Assembly (NCBI RefSeq): GCF_000220255.1
Contig: NZ_GL982514.1
Location: 181,150 to 245,149 of the forward strand
Reading direction: 5' to 3'
DNA length: 64,000 nucleotides
Source: Prevotella pallens ATCC 700821
GTDB lineage: Bacteria; Bacteroidota; Bacteroidia; Bacteroidales; Bacteroidaceae
The position numbers and the translations under genes are program-made. The notes below the pieces were generated by a model. The model was not told the origin of the DNA, made no database searches, and saw only the letters and a list, made by a program, of their open reading frames with translations. Below, in pieces: positions 1-7,237 of this stretch (position 1 is the first letter of the stretch; each line of letters starts with the position of its first letter).

Positions 1-96
1 GGTTGAACCGCTTCGGGTGGTAAGGCTTTTCTTGTGATTGGCAGCAAAACCTCCGCTACCTGTCACTCCGTTAAACAAGCTACCCATAACGTATGG
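1..96 (-). pseudogene. VgrG/TssI-like fragment cut by an IS element
   Basis: All 32 codons read on the minus strand from 96 to 1 are open and continue off the left edge. The translation begins PYVMGSLFNG and goes on through GGFAANHKK to TRSGS. This is the pattern of the VgrG (TssI) spike region in Bacteroidetes type VI secretion and phage-like baseplates, where a PYVMGSLFNG stretch precedes NHKK and TRSGS. Immediately upstream (rightward) the frame runs into the end of the IS3-family element and meets a TGA near 107-112, so the 5' part of the gene is not here. The family call rests on motif memory over a short stretch. Whether the rest of the gene lies intact to the left cannot be seen. Confidence 0.55.
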
Positions 97-169
97 TCTT
101 GTACGTTGTCAAACAAAAGTGCACAACTGCAAATGTAGTTATTTACTCTGATATTTCATTGTTTTATTA

Positions 170-1139
170 TCAAAAATTCTTTTTTTTGATTGAATTTTGC
201 TTTATCGTTTCTCGTATTTTCTTTATTTTCTCCCCTTGTCCTAGATATACGTCTCTGGGTGTAAGATTATCCAAGGATTCATGAAACCTTCTCTCATTAT
301 AATATTTCACCCACCCATCGATAGCATTTTCCAATTCAGAGGGACAAAAATAATGATTTAGCTTAATCACATTTTTCATCGATCTGTGATATCGTTCTAT
401 CTTTCCCTGTGTCTGCGGATGCAAGGGTTTACCATGGATATGCTTGATATTATATTCCTTACAGAGATACTGTTTGAGAGAGGAAGCAATATAATATGGT
501 CCATTATCTGATAACAGACAAGGAGGATTCTGGAATGTAACTCTTGCCTTCTCAATTGCTTTATCGATAGTTCTGGATACATCATCAGAAGTCATACTCG
601 AACATAACTCCCAATGGATAATATACCTGCTGTAGTCATCAATTACAGTAGAGAGATAATACCAGCCCCAACCCTTGACTTTGAAATAGGTAAAAATCGG
701 TCTGCCACATCTCATTAGCGAATTTAGTCTTATGATGGAATTCATCAGCTGCAAAGATAAAATCATGCTCCATACGTTCCAATAGACCTCTTTCGTGTAA
801 TATACGATAAAAGCTTGACCCTGAAACAAATATCTGACTCTCTTCCAATAAAAGAACTGACAATTCCCTGGGGGTGAGCTCTGGATGTTCTAAAGAAAGT
901 TCCACCACTATTTGTCGAATATTATCAGGTATGCGGTTCCACGTTGTTGGTGCTCTACAATGTGTTGCTCTGAGAGCATTCAACCCTCCTATAGCATATT
1001 TCTTATACCAATTATAAAAGGTACGTCTTGGGATTCCTAAACGCTTAAGTGCTTGAACAATACTTAACTCTGAACGCTTTATTGTTAGAATGATGCTCTC
1101 TTTCTCTTCCGCACTATAACGTATATACGATTCATGCAT
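170..1139 (-). pseudogene. IS3-family transposase OrfB (frameshifted)
   Basis: The N-terminal part (1139 to about 690) carries a helix-turn-helix (RRTFYNWYKKY) and the start of the integrase domain, ending in WQTDF. The C-terminal part (about 700 to 170) continues in another frame with the rve/DDE core: VIDDYSRYIIHWEL, SDNGPYY, and HPQTQGKIERYHRS, which contains the catalytic E. The two join if one base is removed from the A5 run at 692-696, giving WQTDFTYFKVKG. The intact protein would be about 320 residues, normal for OrfB. The indel sits in a homopolymer, so it may be a true mutation or a sequencing error. The reaction would be cut-and-paste or copy-paste transposition together with OrfA. 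Confidence 0.8.
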
Positions 1140-1144
1140 AGGGC

Positions 1145-1362
1145 TTATTCGATGAGTTTCAAGCTTTTTTTTACAACATCATATCTCACTACCAAATCGG
1201 CAAGGGCTTCTTCTAAGCGACTGTTTTCCTGACGAAGTTCCTTTACCTCGTCGCTTGTTGCTTCACGAATGGTATCACCATCGAGGCGAGCTTTGCCGGC
1301 CTCGATAAAATCCTTATTCCATTTGTAGTAAGTGCTATCTGATATACCATATTTAGTCATTC
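1145..1362 (-). pseudogene. IS3-family OrfA, 5'-truncated
   Basis: The 71 residues start at YGISDSTYYKWNKDF, which in IS3-family OrfA is the second helix of the DNA-binding helix-turn-helix. They end with a leucine-zipper-like coiled coil (ELRQENSRLEEALADLVVRYDV). About 30 N-terminal residues that normally precede this are missing, and the sequence upstream belongs to the neighbouring IS5-family transposase. The truncated protein could not form a complete helix-turn-helix, so the element is probably immobile even if the orfB frameshift is a sequencing error. Confidence 0.75.
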
Positions 1363-1363
1363 C

Positions 1364-2212
1364 TTAAAAACTATATTTCAGCATAAAGTTTGTACTGACA
1401 AGCTCTATGCTGATTCTTTTTATAAGGTACAAAAGAACTCTCATAGCTCTTTTGAAGTTATATGCTGCCGCAGCTAATAATACATTGATAGCATCTCCTT
1501 TCACACCTTTATAAAAGTTGCGAGATAATCGGTGGTCTGCTTTAAGATGTCCTATTGTTGGTTCTATACCTGCTCGTTTACAATCTGCCTTAAGAGCTTT
1601 CTTACGATTCTTGGGATGATTACGAAAACGTTGGGAACGGTAAATTCCTTTCAAGGTATGCGTATAACTCTGTCGTAGAGGAAGACAATTGTCATGAACT
1701 ATCTTCAGAACGTTTTTGATTATCTTTTTATGTAACTTCGCATCTGTAGGATAGGTTATATTCTTCTCCTGCACGGTAGAATCAATGAAAGCCGTATCAA
1801 AATGATCTTCGTTATCATGGTCGGTATTAACGCGGATACTTTCTGCTAATATTAATTCCATACCTTTTTCACCTATACGATTTCTGAAGTGAACTAACTT
1901 GGAAGCGTCACAGGGTTGTTTGGGCATAAATTCAAGTCCACTACAGAAATATTGGTAGTAAGCATTCTCACTCCATTGAGAAACCACCATTTCATCAGGC
2001 ACATTACGCAAATGTTTTAAAATTAAAAGACCTCACATCAGGCGAATAGGATGAGCAGGGCGACCATTAGTGCTGCAATACAAAGGAGAGAAAGCATTTT
2101 CAAAACTCTCCCAATTAATCTTATTACTAAGTTGGAAAAGGGGATGTTGATGACTAAGCATGTCCTCTAAAGAAGAGAACATAGAGAGCTGTTTAGATGT
2201 ACGTTTAAGCAT
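1364..2212 (-). pseudogene. IS5-family transposase, nonsense codon and internal deletion
   Basis: Translation starts at ATG 2212 (MLKRTSKQLSMFSSLED) and is open for 59 codons to an in-frame TGA at 2035-2033. The same frame then continues to 1364. Visible family features are the first catalytic Asp region (FDTAFIDSTVQEKNITYPTD) and the C-terminal block with the last catalytic Glu (AGIEPTIGHLKADHRLSRNF). Between HPKNRKKALKAD and CKRAGIEPT the protein jumps directly, although related Bacteroidetes IS5 transposases have well over 100 residues there, including the second catalytic Asp. The gene is dead twice over. No clear terminal inverted repeats were found. Confidence 0.75.
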
Positions 2213-2344
2213 AAATATCTGTAAGAATTATAGTGTAAAGGAATAAAAACTTGCAGATATTTGCAAATAATTTATAGCATAATATACTATGAATCAGAGG
2301 AATATTAGGTTTATAAGGGAGGACTATTTAAATTGCAACCTACA

Positions 2345-2383
2345 AAAAAATGTTTTATCTCTTCAAAAGATAAAACATTTTTT
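2345..2383. terminator. Strong bidirectional hairpin
   Basis: Perfect 16-bp arms (2345-2360 and 2368-2383) enclose a 7-nt loop. The arms begin with an A run and end with a T run, so the stem works as a rho-independent terminator in either direction. It lies between the IS5 remnant and the 22-bp tandem repeat. Confidence 0.7.
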
Positions 2384-2406
2384 CTATGATACACCACGAG
2401 CGACGG

Positions 2407-2494
2407 CTTTCCAATTAGTTCTGTTCGCCTTTTCAATTGGTTTCGTTCAGCTTCTCCACCTATTCTGTTCACCTCTTCCATCAGTTCTGCAATA
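2407..2494. repeat. 22-bp tandem repeat, four diverged copies
   Basis: Units start at 2407, 2429, 2451 and 2473, each exactly 22 bp, with first-copy sequence CTTTCCAATTAGTTCTGTTC plus GC. Copies diverge from one another but keep a TTCTGTTC-like core and a CTTTTCC-like start. The frame happens to be open on both strands, but no convincing protein results. Confidence 0.7.
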
Positions 2495-2532
2495 CTTTTA
2501 AAACACTTTTCTTTTAAAAATAAGCTACCAAA

Positions 2533-2973
2533 TCATTTCATTTCAATTCCCATATTCTTCATTCTATTCAAAAGAATGGTACTGATGTAATTTCCTTTAT
2601 TCCTACTAATACAAGCAGTTGCAAAGGTCATTGGGGAAACATATGTCACACCTCTATAGGTTTCATCAGTTAGAACAGGCATACTATAATATACATTTTT
2701 CTTGTTTTCTAAGTCAATAAACCATTTGCCACCAATATATTTTTTGAAAGTTTGTCCAATATAAATGGTTAGATGGTCTAACAATTCTTTTTGCGCTATT
2801 AAATCGTTATGGTCATTAAAATTATCAAGAATCCATCTTTCTAAATCATCTAACGACTTCTTACTATAATCTAATACTAAACCATGTTCCTTGGCAAAAG
2901 TTCCAGTGAAGTATTCCATCTTATCAGAGATAAAGAATATCCACTCTTGAAAGTTTTCTTGCGTATATCTCAT
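2533..2973 (-). CDS. Hypothetical protein, possible immunity-type protein
   Basis: This is a soluble protein of 146 residues with no signal peptide or membrane segment. I chose ATG 2973 (MRYTQENFQEW) rather than the upstream TTG at 3000, because a TACCTTTG promoter box covers 3005-2998 and would place the transcript start near 2991. Visible features are an acidic helical N-terminal half (SLDDLERWILDNF), a central YIGQTFKKYIGGKWFID motif, and a C-terminal SPMTFATACISRNKGNYIS. The YIGxxFxxxxGGxW pattern recurs in small Bacteroidetes proteins that sit near secreted toxins. With a VgrG fragment 2.4 kb away an immunity role is conceivable but unproven. I do not recognise a named family. Confidence 0.6.
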   Translation of the reverse strand: MRYTQENFQEWIFFISDKMEYFTGTFAKEHGLVLDYSKKSLDDLERWILDNFNDHNDLIAQKELLDHLTIYIGQTFKKYIGGKWFIDLENKKNVYYSMPVLTDETYRGVTYVSPMTFATACISRNKGNYISTILLNRMKNMGIEMK

Positions 2974-2986
2974 AAATATATAATTA

Positions 2987-3007
2987 TTTACCTTTGACAA
3001 AGGTAAA
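2987..3007 (-). promoter_or_regulatory. Palindromic promoter/operator
   Basis: Perfect 10-bp arms TTTACCTTTG and CAAAGGTAAA surround one central base (2997). Each arm contains TACCTTTG, the Bacteroidetes -7 box, so the site reads as a -7 element on both strands. The minus-strand box fits the gene starting at 2973, with a TTG at 3031-3029 in -33 position. The palindrome is also a plausible dimeric repressor site. Confidence 0.6.
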
Positions 3008-3133
3008 CAAAAAGATTCATAACTCTGACAAGATTAACGAATGTTAAGTTACGATCTGCAACAACATATTTTATAAAATATAAACCATGCTAATTCAAAA
3101 CCCGTTTTAGGACTGACCCCCTATTATGTATAC

Positions 3134-3167
3134 AAAAAAAGCTTATAAGCGAGTTGCTTATAAGCTT
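3134..3167 (-). terminator. Terminator of the tRNA unit
   Basis: Perfect 12-bp arms (3139-3150 and 3156-3167) with a 5-nt loop are followed on the minus strand by a run of T (complement of the A run at 3134-3140). It lies just downstream of tRNA-Glu. Confidence 0.85.
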
Positions 3168-3173
3168 TCTTTG

Positions 3174-3245
3174 TAGTCGGTACGAGAATCGAACTCGTAT
3201 GCCAAGATTGAGAATCTTGTATCCTAACCGTTAGATGAACCGACC
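3174..3245 (-). tRNA. tRNA-Glu (anticodon CTC)
   Basis: This 72-nt cloverleaf has acceptor GGTCGGT pairing with ACCGACT (one G-U at the first pair). The D arm contains TAACGGTTAGG, the anticodon loop TTCTCAA gives CTC, and the T arm is ACGAG-TTCGATT-CTCGT. The discriminator is A and no CCA is encoded. It is transcribed after tRNA-Ser from the promoter at 3412-3443 and ended by the hairpin at 3134-3167. Confidence 0.93.
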
Positions 3246-3276
3246 TTCTTATTGTCGATTTGTCCCCGTAGGGTTG

Positions 3277-3363
3277 CGGAAGGAGGGGGATTCGAACCCC
3301 CGGTACGGTAACCCGCACGTCAGTTTAGCAAACTGGTGGTTTCAGCCACTCACCCATCCTTCC
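3277..3363 (-). tRNA. tRNA-Ser (anticodon GCT)
   Basis: This 87-nt class II tRNA has acceptor GGAAGGA/TCCTTCC and an anticodon loop TTGCTAA giving GCT (reads AGC and AGU). It has the long variable arm expected for Ser, a T arm with GGGGG-TTCGAAT-CCCCC, and discriminator G. No CCA is encoded. It is the first gene of a two-tRNA unit. Confidence 0.95.
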
Positions 3364-3411
3364 AGTCAGGGCTCTGTTTAAGAGTTGCCAAGCATTCTTT
3401 CAAATGCGGTG

Positions 3412-3443
3412 CAAAGGTACTATTTATTTTCTGTCCGCACAAA
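3412..3443 (-). promoter_or_regulatory. Promoter of the tRNA unit
   Basis: On the minus strand TTTG (3443-3440), a 20-nt gap and TACCTTTG (3419-3412) match the Bacteroidetes housekeeping promoter exactly. The start is expected near 3405, about 40 nt before tRNA-Ser. The rest of the gap to 3586 shows nothing further. Confidence 0.8.
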
Positions 3444-3585
3444 TTTTCTGGTAGGTTTTTTCATAGAATAAGGCTATTTTGCGCTATTTATGAACACAAC
3501 TGTGGCTTTGTTTCATAATATTTGCCGTCTATGGTTTTTAAAACAATAGTCCACTTGTGTGCTTGCTATATTTTTTGTGTAACTT

Positions 3586-4146
3586 TTATTTTACTTTCTT
3601 ACCTCTATAATATGTGTCAAACGAGTCTTCTGCATAGCCATCTTCCAATACTTTAAAGGTGTTAGAGAATACGCCTTCCATTTTTCGTCCCATATAATAT
3701 ACATCGTAGGCATCTTTGCCATATCCCCAGCCCAGATCTTTAAAGGTTCGTGGAGAATCGCTAATTTTTTTTCCACGAAACAGCACTGCATTCGATGTTA
3801 TGCGATAGCGGTAGTAATCGTCGTTGTCGTATATATCGTCGTCTGTTGGATAGTCTCCTGGATAGGGCTGAGCTATTTTAAGGCTGAATGTCATAGGATC
3901 TACATACGGCAATATGCGCCCTAAGTAGTATACGTTGTATCGGTCTTTGGCATAACCAAAGCCTAAATCTACAAACGAACGATAGTCGGCGTCTACTATA
4001 GGTTGTCTTTGATAGTACACACCGTTACGATTATATGAATAAAGTTTGGTATTTTTTTGTGTGGTTTGTGCGCTTGTTGCAATTGTAAACGCCACAAAAA
4101 GCAATATAACACAGCTGCGTAGGTTGTTTAAACTTGTCTGTCTCAT
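3586..4146 (-). CDS. Secreted DKNYY-repeat protein
   Basis: A 186-residue exported protein with an N-terminal signal peptide (hydrophobic core CVILLFVAFTIATSA, cleavage before Q). The mature part is built of repeats in which a KD or ED is followed by xYxVYY and G(R/K)(K/I), then a phrase like DPxTFxxLxxGYxKD. Four such units can be read (about residues 36-70, 70-100, 115-150 and 150-186). This is the DKNYY pattern, in which tyrosine-rich beta hairpins repeat. The location is probably periplasm or cell surface. The function is unknown. It stands alone, with its own promoter box at 4203-4196. Confidence 0.75.
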   Translation of the reverse strand: MRQTSLNNLRSCVILLFVAFTIATSAQTTQKNTKLYSYNRNGVYYQRQPIVDADYRSFVDLGFGYAKDRYNVYYLGRILPYVDPMTFSLKIAQPYPGDYPTDDDIYDNDDYYRYRITSNAVLFRGKKISDSPRTFKDLGWGYGKDAYDVYYMGRKMEGVFSNTFKVLEDGYAEDSFDTYYRGKKVK

Positions 4147-4195
4147 AGATTTTTCCTTTCTTGTTTTATACCCGTAGGTGATTTTTTACTATGTG

Positions 4196-4203
4196 CAAAG
4201 ATA
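4196..4203 (-). promoter_or_regulatory. Promoter -7 box (TATCTTTG)
   Basis: TATCTTTG on the minus strand lies 50 nt upstream of the DKNYY gene start at 4146. A convincing -33 TTTG is not seen. The remaining gap to 4486 (about 280 bp) holds no supportable gene or hairpin. Confidence 0.5.
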
Positions 4204-4486
4204 GTAGTAAAATATGAAATGGTTATCGGGAAAATCCTAAATAGTTGTAGGGAAACCAGACAAATATGTTGCGAAGTACGATTTTATAATGTTCTTTATA
4301 TTTCTTTTGGTGTGTTTTGGTGTAACACATTTTGTGTGAGAACGTAAAAAATCGTACCACTTGTTTTGTTACATTCTCACTTTGTGCTGACACTTTGTTA
4401 GCAAACTGCACATAATATATTGGCTTTATGCTTTGCAAAATGTTTGTATGTGGCGCTAAACAGTTGCTATATTGTTTTTTTACAGT

Positions 4487-5254
4487 TTAGAATGTGTAGC
4501 CAAAACCAACGTTCAGATATATGGGATACATATTGAAACTGATGGTTTTAAAGTTGCTTTCAAATATATTATTCATAGCCCATGTAAGGTCGGCGTTCAG
4601 TGTAAAGTGGTTGAAAGCCTGCCAAGTGCCTCCTATTTGTGCACCCCAATGGAAATGATTAAGGTGCGATGAGAAGTCGTATGGGGCTGTTTTTCCATTC
4701 TCGTATATTAGTTTTTCGCCCACTGGCGACCCCTCTCGTAGATAGCCATTGCTAACTTCTCCGTTAAATTCGCCATCTAATCGGAACGAAGCAAACAGTC
4801 CGGCGCGCACTTTCCACTTATTTCCAATGCGATAGTTGCCCATTACGGGAATGGAAAGGAAGGTGCTGTTGTAGCGAGTTTTTACATAGCCTGTCCAAAA
4901 TCCAGATACTCGTTCGCCATCGTTCACTATCTCCATACTGTAGCCCTTTGTAGTGGCTCCCGTTATCATACCCTTTTGTTCGAATTTCAGTCCTGCCGAA
5001 ATTCCCCATTTATGGTCTTCGCCTATCCATTTTGTGGCTACACCTTCTATAGAGGCATTCAATCGTGGGCTATAACTGTTTATTTTTCTTATTTCGCGTG
5101 GTATGGAAAGTGGCGATGCTCCACCTATATTCACGCCAGCCCGCACTTCAAATTCCCAGTCGGAGTTTTTTTCTTGTTGTGCCCATGTGGTTATGGCAAC
5201 ACATAGAAGTAGGGTAGCTGCTGCCATTCTTGCGATTATATTTGTTGTTTTCAT
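4487..5254 (-). CDS. Outer-membrane beta-barrel protein
   Basis: The protein has 255 residues with a clear signal peptide (MAAATLLLCVAITTWAQ). The mature chain alternates hydrophobic and polar residues in amphipathic strands (FEVRAGVNIGG, KWGISAGLKFEQKG, LSIPVMGNYRIG, WKVRAGLFASFRL). It ends in the aromatic C-terminus GFGYTF, typical of barrels inserted by BAM. It resembles PorT-type Bacteroidetes barrels of unknown cargo. It lies 23 nt after the PCMD lipoprotein gene on the same strand, so the two are probably co-transcribed from the promoter at 6430-6437. Confidence 0.75.
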   Translation of the reverse strand: MKTTNIIARMAAATLLLCVAITTWAQQEKNSDWEFEVRAGVNIGGASPLSIPREIRKINSYSPRLNASIEGVATKWIGEDHKWGISAGLKFEQKGMITGATTKGYSMEIVNDGERVSGFWTGYVKTRYNSTFLSIPVMGNYRIGNKWKVRAGLFASFRLDGEFNGEVSNGYLREGSPVGEKLIYENGKTAPYDFSSHLNHFHWGAQIGGTWQAFNHFTLNADLTWAMNNIFESNFKTISFNMYPIYLNVGFGYTF

Positions 5255-5277
5255 TTTCTTCTTTTTGCTATATAGGT

Positions 5278-6402
5278 TTATTTGTAGTAGAGTTCCATTT
5301 CGTCTACATAGAGAGTGCTGCCTATTGCACCGTTGAAAATAGCCCCATCTTTGCTCGACGACATAATTATTGCTAAATTGTATTTGCCTTCTGCCAACTT
5401 CTTTGCATCTATTTTTCGTCCATCTACAGGCTTAAAGTCTATGGCAAAATGTGTCCACACATCGGTTTCTTTACGATTATCAAGTTCAGCTTTCAGCACA
5501 ATGTTTTCGTTCGACAACGAGTTTGTGCCATCTAAATAGGGCACTTGTGGTGTAACTTCGTAAAGCACAGCATAAATAGCGAAGTCGTCGTGCTTTCCTT
5601 CTACCACTTTACTAAACTTATCGGTATATGTTTCTCCAGCCTTATACTTGTAGTAGCCAGCCAACCGAGTAGGCATTTTGCGGAAAGGAAGTCCGAAGCG
5701 TGTCGATTTTGCGGGGTTTGTAATGTCTATTTGGAATGAGCCAGTAAACAAGTTTCCTGCTGCAATAGGCGCATTCATCATTTTACCAAAGCTTCCTGTG
5801 CTTACTGTTTGCAGCTTAGCACACTTACCAACAACGCCGCCATCAGCTTGACTGGTAGGGTATTCCTCTGCTTTAGCATCTTGATTGACTATTAAGAAGC
5901 CAGCATTTCCACTGCCCCAATCCATTGTATCTTTTGGTGCTAATAGCTCATAGAATATGTGGAAGAAGTTACTTTCCACCTCGTCGTCCCACGACCGTTT
6001 GGCTTTATGCCATCTAATGTTCTCAAAATGATATTCGGTAGCCACATCGTTGCTAACGAAAGATACCTTATATTGTTTTTTCCATTGCCCATCTTCAGAT
6101 GTAACAGTGTAGGTTTGAGGCGTTAAGAAGTTGCGAACGGTTCCGCTTGCCGGTTCAATGGTTGCTCCTGGAGTAAGTTCGAACTGTGGCGCCAGTTGTG
6201 TAAGGTCGCTGCCACCATTTACAAAGAACTTCACTTCGTTGTTTGTAATCAGCGGTTTGCGTATCAATAGTTCGTCGTTGCTTACCTTTGCAGCAACAAT
6301 ATCAGCCTCTTGATTCAGTGCTTCGTTTTTTATGCACGATGCAAACGTTAGTACAAACAATAGAAATAGTGCTGTGTGCAAAACTGTTTTTATACTTCTC
6401 AT
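5278..6402 (-). CDS. PCMD-type carbohydrate-metabolism-domain lipoprotein
   Basis: The ATG at 6402 (MRSIKTVLHTALFLLFVLTFASC) gives a standard lipoprotein signal with lipobox FASC, and lies 28 nt after a -7 box. An upstream ATG at 6432 would fall inside the promoter. Residues about 35-130 form an N-terminal Ig-like domain with the phrase FELTPGATIEPASGTV, common in Bacteroidetes surface lipoproteins. The C-terminal half (WGSGNAGFL, KCAKLQT, LPFRKMPTRLAGYYKY, TLYVDEMELYY) matches the PCMD domain, a beta-sandwich thought to bind glycans. It is paired with the barrel gene downstream. Confidence 0.75.
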   Translation of the reverse strand: MRSIKTVLHTALFLLFVLTFASCIKNEALNQEADIVAAKVSNDELLIRKPLITNNEVKFFVNGGSDLTQLAPQFELTPGATIEPASGTVRNFLTPQTYTVTSEDGQWKKQYKVSFVSNDVATEYHFENIRWHKAKRSWDDEVESNFFHIFYELLAPKDTMDWGSGNAGFLIVNQDAKAEEYPTSQADGGVVGKCAKLQTVSTGSFGKMMNAPIAAGNLFTGSFQIDITNPAKSTRFGLPFRKMPTRLAGYYKYKAGETYTDKFSKVVEGKHDDFAIYAVLYEVTPQVPYLDGTNSLSNENIVLKAELDNRKETDVWTHFAIDFKPVDGRKIDAKKLAEGKYNLAIIMSSSKDGAIFNGAIGSTLYVDEMELYYK

Positions 6403-6429
6403 AATTTCATTGAGTGTTATTTTTGGCTG

Positions 6430-6437
6430 CAAAGGTA
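6430..6437 (-). promoter_or_regulatory. Promoter -7 box (TACCTTTG)
   Basis: TACCTTTG on the minus strand lies 28 nt before the PCMD lipoprotein start. No clear -33 element is visible. From 6438 to about 6970 the sequence is very AT-rich and I see no gene or convincing element in it. Confidence 0.6.
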
Positions 6438-6973
6438 TAGAAAAATATTTATAGAAATAGTATCTTACATCATTTTATTGTGTGTATTGTGGCTTCTTTG
6501 CGGTTTTTTGTGTGTACAAAAGTATTTTTGCAAGACCACTGTTCGGCATACAAACCTATTTTGTTACACCTTATTATATATATAATAGCATAATGTGTTG
6601 TGAGAAATACTACGAATTTTACCCTTTCTTTTACATAATGCTTGATGGTATATGTAGTTTGTACGTTTCCAAAAACACTGTTCTGGGGTGTAAAAAAGAG
6701 GGTATTGCTTTTTGCAAATAAGACGACAAATATCTTACTTTTCTCCTTTTATTTTGTTTTAATTTATGAATTCTGCTTTGTTTTAGCTGCTTTTATACCT
6801 TAATTTGTTTCCTTTTATACTTTGTTTATTGCGAAAACGTTTAGATTTTTTGCCTATATTATAAGTCTATAAAAGTATATAAGTAATTGATAGATAATAA
6901 GATATAATTTAGATGTTATTTATATTGATTTAGATTTATGTTTGCAACATATCGCATCAACGATTATATTGAC

Positions 6974-6981
6974 TATCTTTG
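6974..6981 (+). promoter_or_regulatory. Promoter -7 box of the small RNA
   Basis: TATCTTTG is followed by a likely transcription start near 6988. The -33 element is weak. The box is separate from the promoter of the protein gene downstream (7181-7211). Confidence 0.6.
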
Positions 6982-6987
6982 CATCAG

Positions 6988-7172
6988 ATTTAACAAAAGT
7001 ATGCCGTGAGGCAGTGAAATGAAATAGCGTTAATTTAAGGTGGAAAATAGTGTTTCAGGAAACAATGATTAGAGGCTTGCAGAGTAGCTGCAGGAATGAA
7101 CACTCTCAATCAAAACGTAACTAAACGTAAGGTGTACCAAGGGCGAGATGCTCTAACGGTACACTTTTTTTA
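6988..7172 (+). ncRNA. Structured small RNA, 6S-like architecture
   Basis: The transcript of about 185 nt is bounded by a promoter box (6974-6981) and a hairpin with a U tail (7132-7171). The 5' segment 6995-7007 can pair with 7156-7168 over 13 positions with one mismatch and one G-U, closing the molecule end to end. Inside, AGTGTT and AACACT enclose a 7-bp hairpin (CTTGCAG/CTGCAGG). The 3' strand can pair instead with GTGTACC at 7132-7138, so two folds compete. Length, end-to-end closing stem and independent transcription resemble 6S RNA (SsrS), but I cannot match the sequence. A Bacteroidales-specific small RNA is an equal alternative. Confidence 0.5.
7132..7171 (+). terminator. Terminator of the small RNA
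   Basis: GTGTACC (7132-7138) pairs with GGTACAC (7158-7164), with a second inner stem AGGGC/GCTCT, followed by seven T at 7165-7171. Confidence 0.8.
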
Positions 7173-7180
7173 TGTAAAAC

Positions 7181-7211
7181 TTGCACTTCTCAATATTTAT
7201 ACATACCTTTG
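7181..7211 (+). promoter_or_regulatory. Promoter of the DUF6377 gene
   Basis: TTG (7181-7183), a 20-nt gap and TACCTTTG (7204-7211) lie just after the small-RNA terminator and 26 nt before ATG 7238. The protein gene therefore has its own promoter and need not depend on the upstream RNA. Confidence 0.7.
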
Positions 7212-7237
7212 TGTGTCCGAATTACGGTAATTACATA

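Larger units (their letters stand above)
100..1362 (-). mobile_element. IS3-family element, decayed
   Basis: The region holds a 5'-truncated orfA and an orfB with a frameshift, both on the minus strand and in the usual order. The left end probably lies at about 100-110, where the VgrG frame is lost (TGTACG at 100-105). The right end is missing: orfA lacks its usual first ~30 residues and the sequence passes at about 1362 straight into an IS5-family element. No terminal inverted repeat pair can be drawn because one end is gone. The boundaries are estimates. Confidence 0.7.

Noticed and set aside
2289..2501. 70-residue open frame on the plus strand
   Set aside because: It spans a terminator hairpin and the 22-bp tandem repeat, and has no family resemblance.
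3124..3318. 64-residue open frame over the tRNA genes
   Set aside because: It lies entirely within the tRNA-Glu gene, part of tRNA-Ser and the terminator, so it is not a protein gene.
6988..7237. The structured RNA as a riboswitch leader of the DUF6377 gene
   Set aside because: A full promoter (TTG, 20 nt, TACCTTTG) lies after the terminator and close to the gene, so the RNA seems to be its own unit. Read-through regulation is not excluded.
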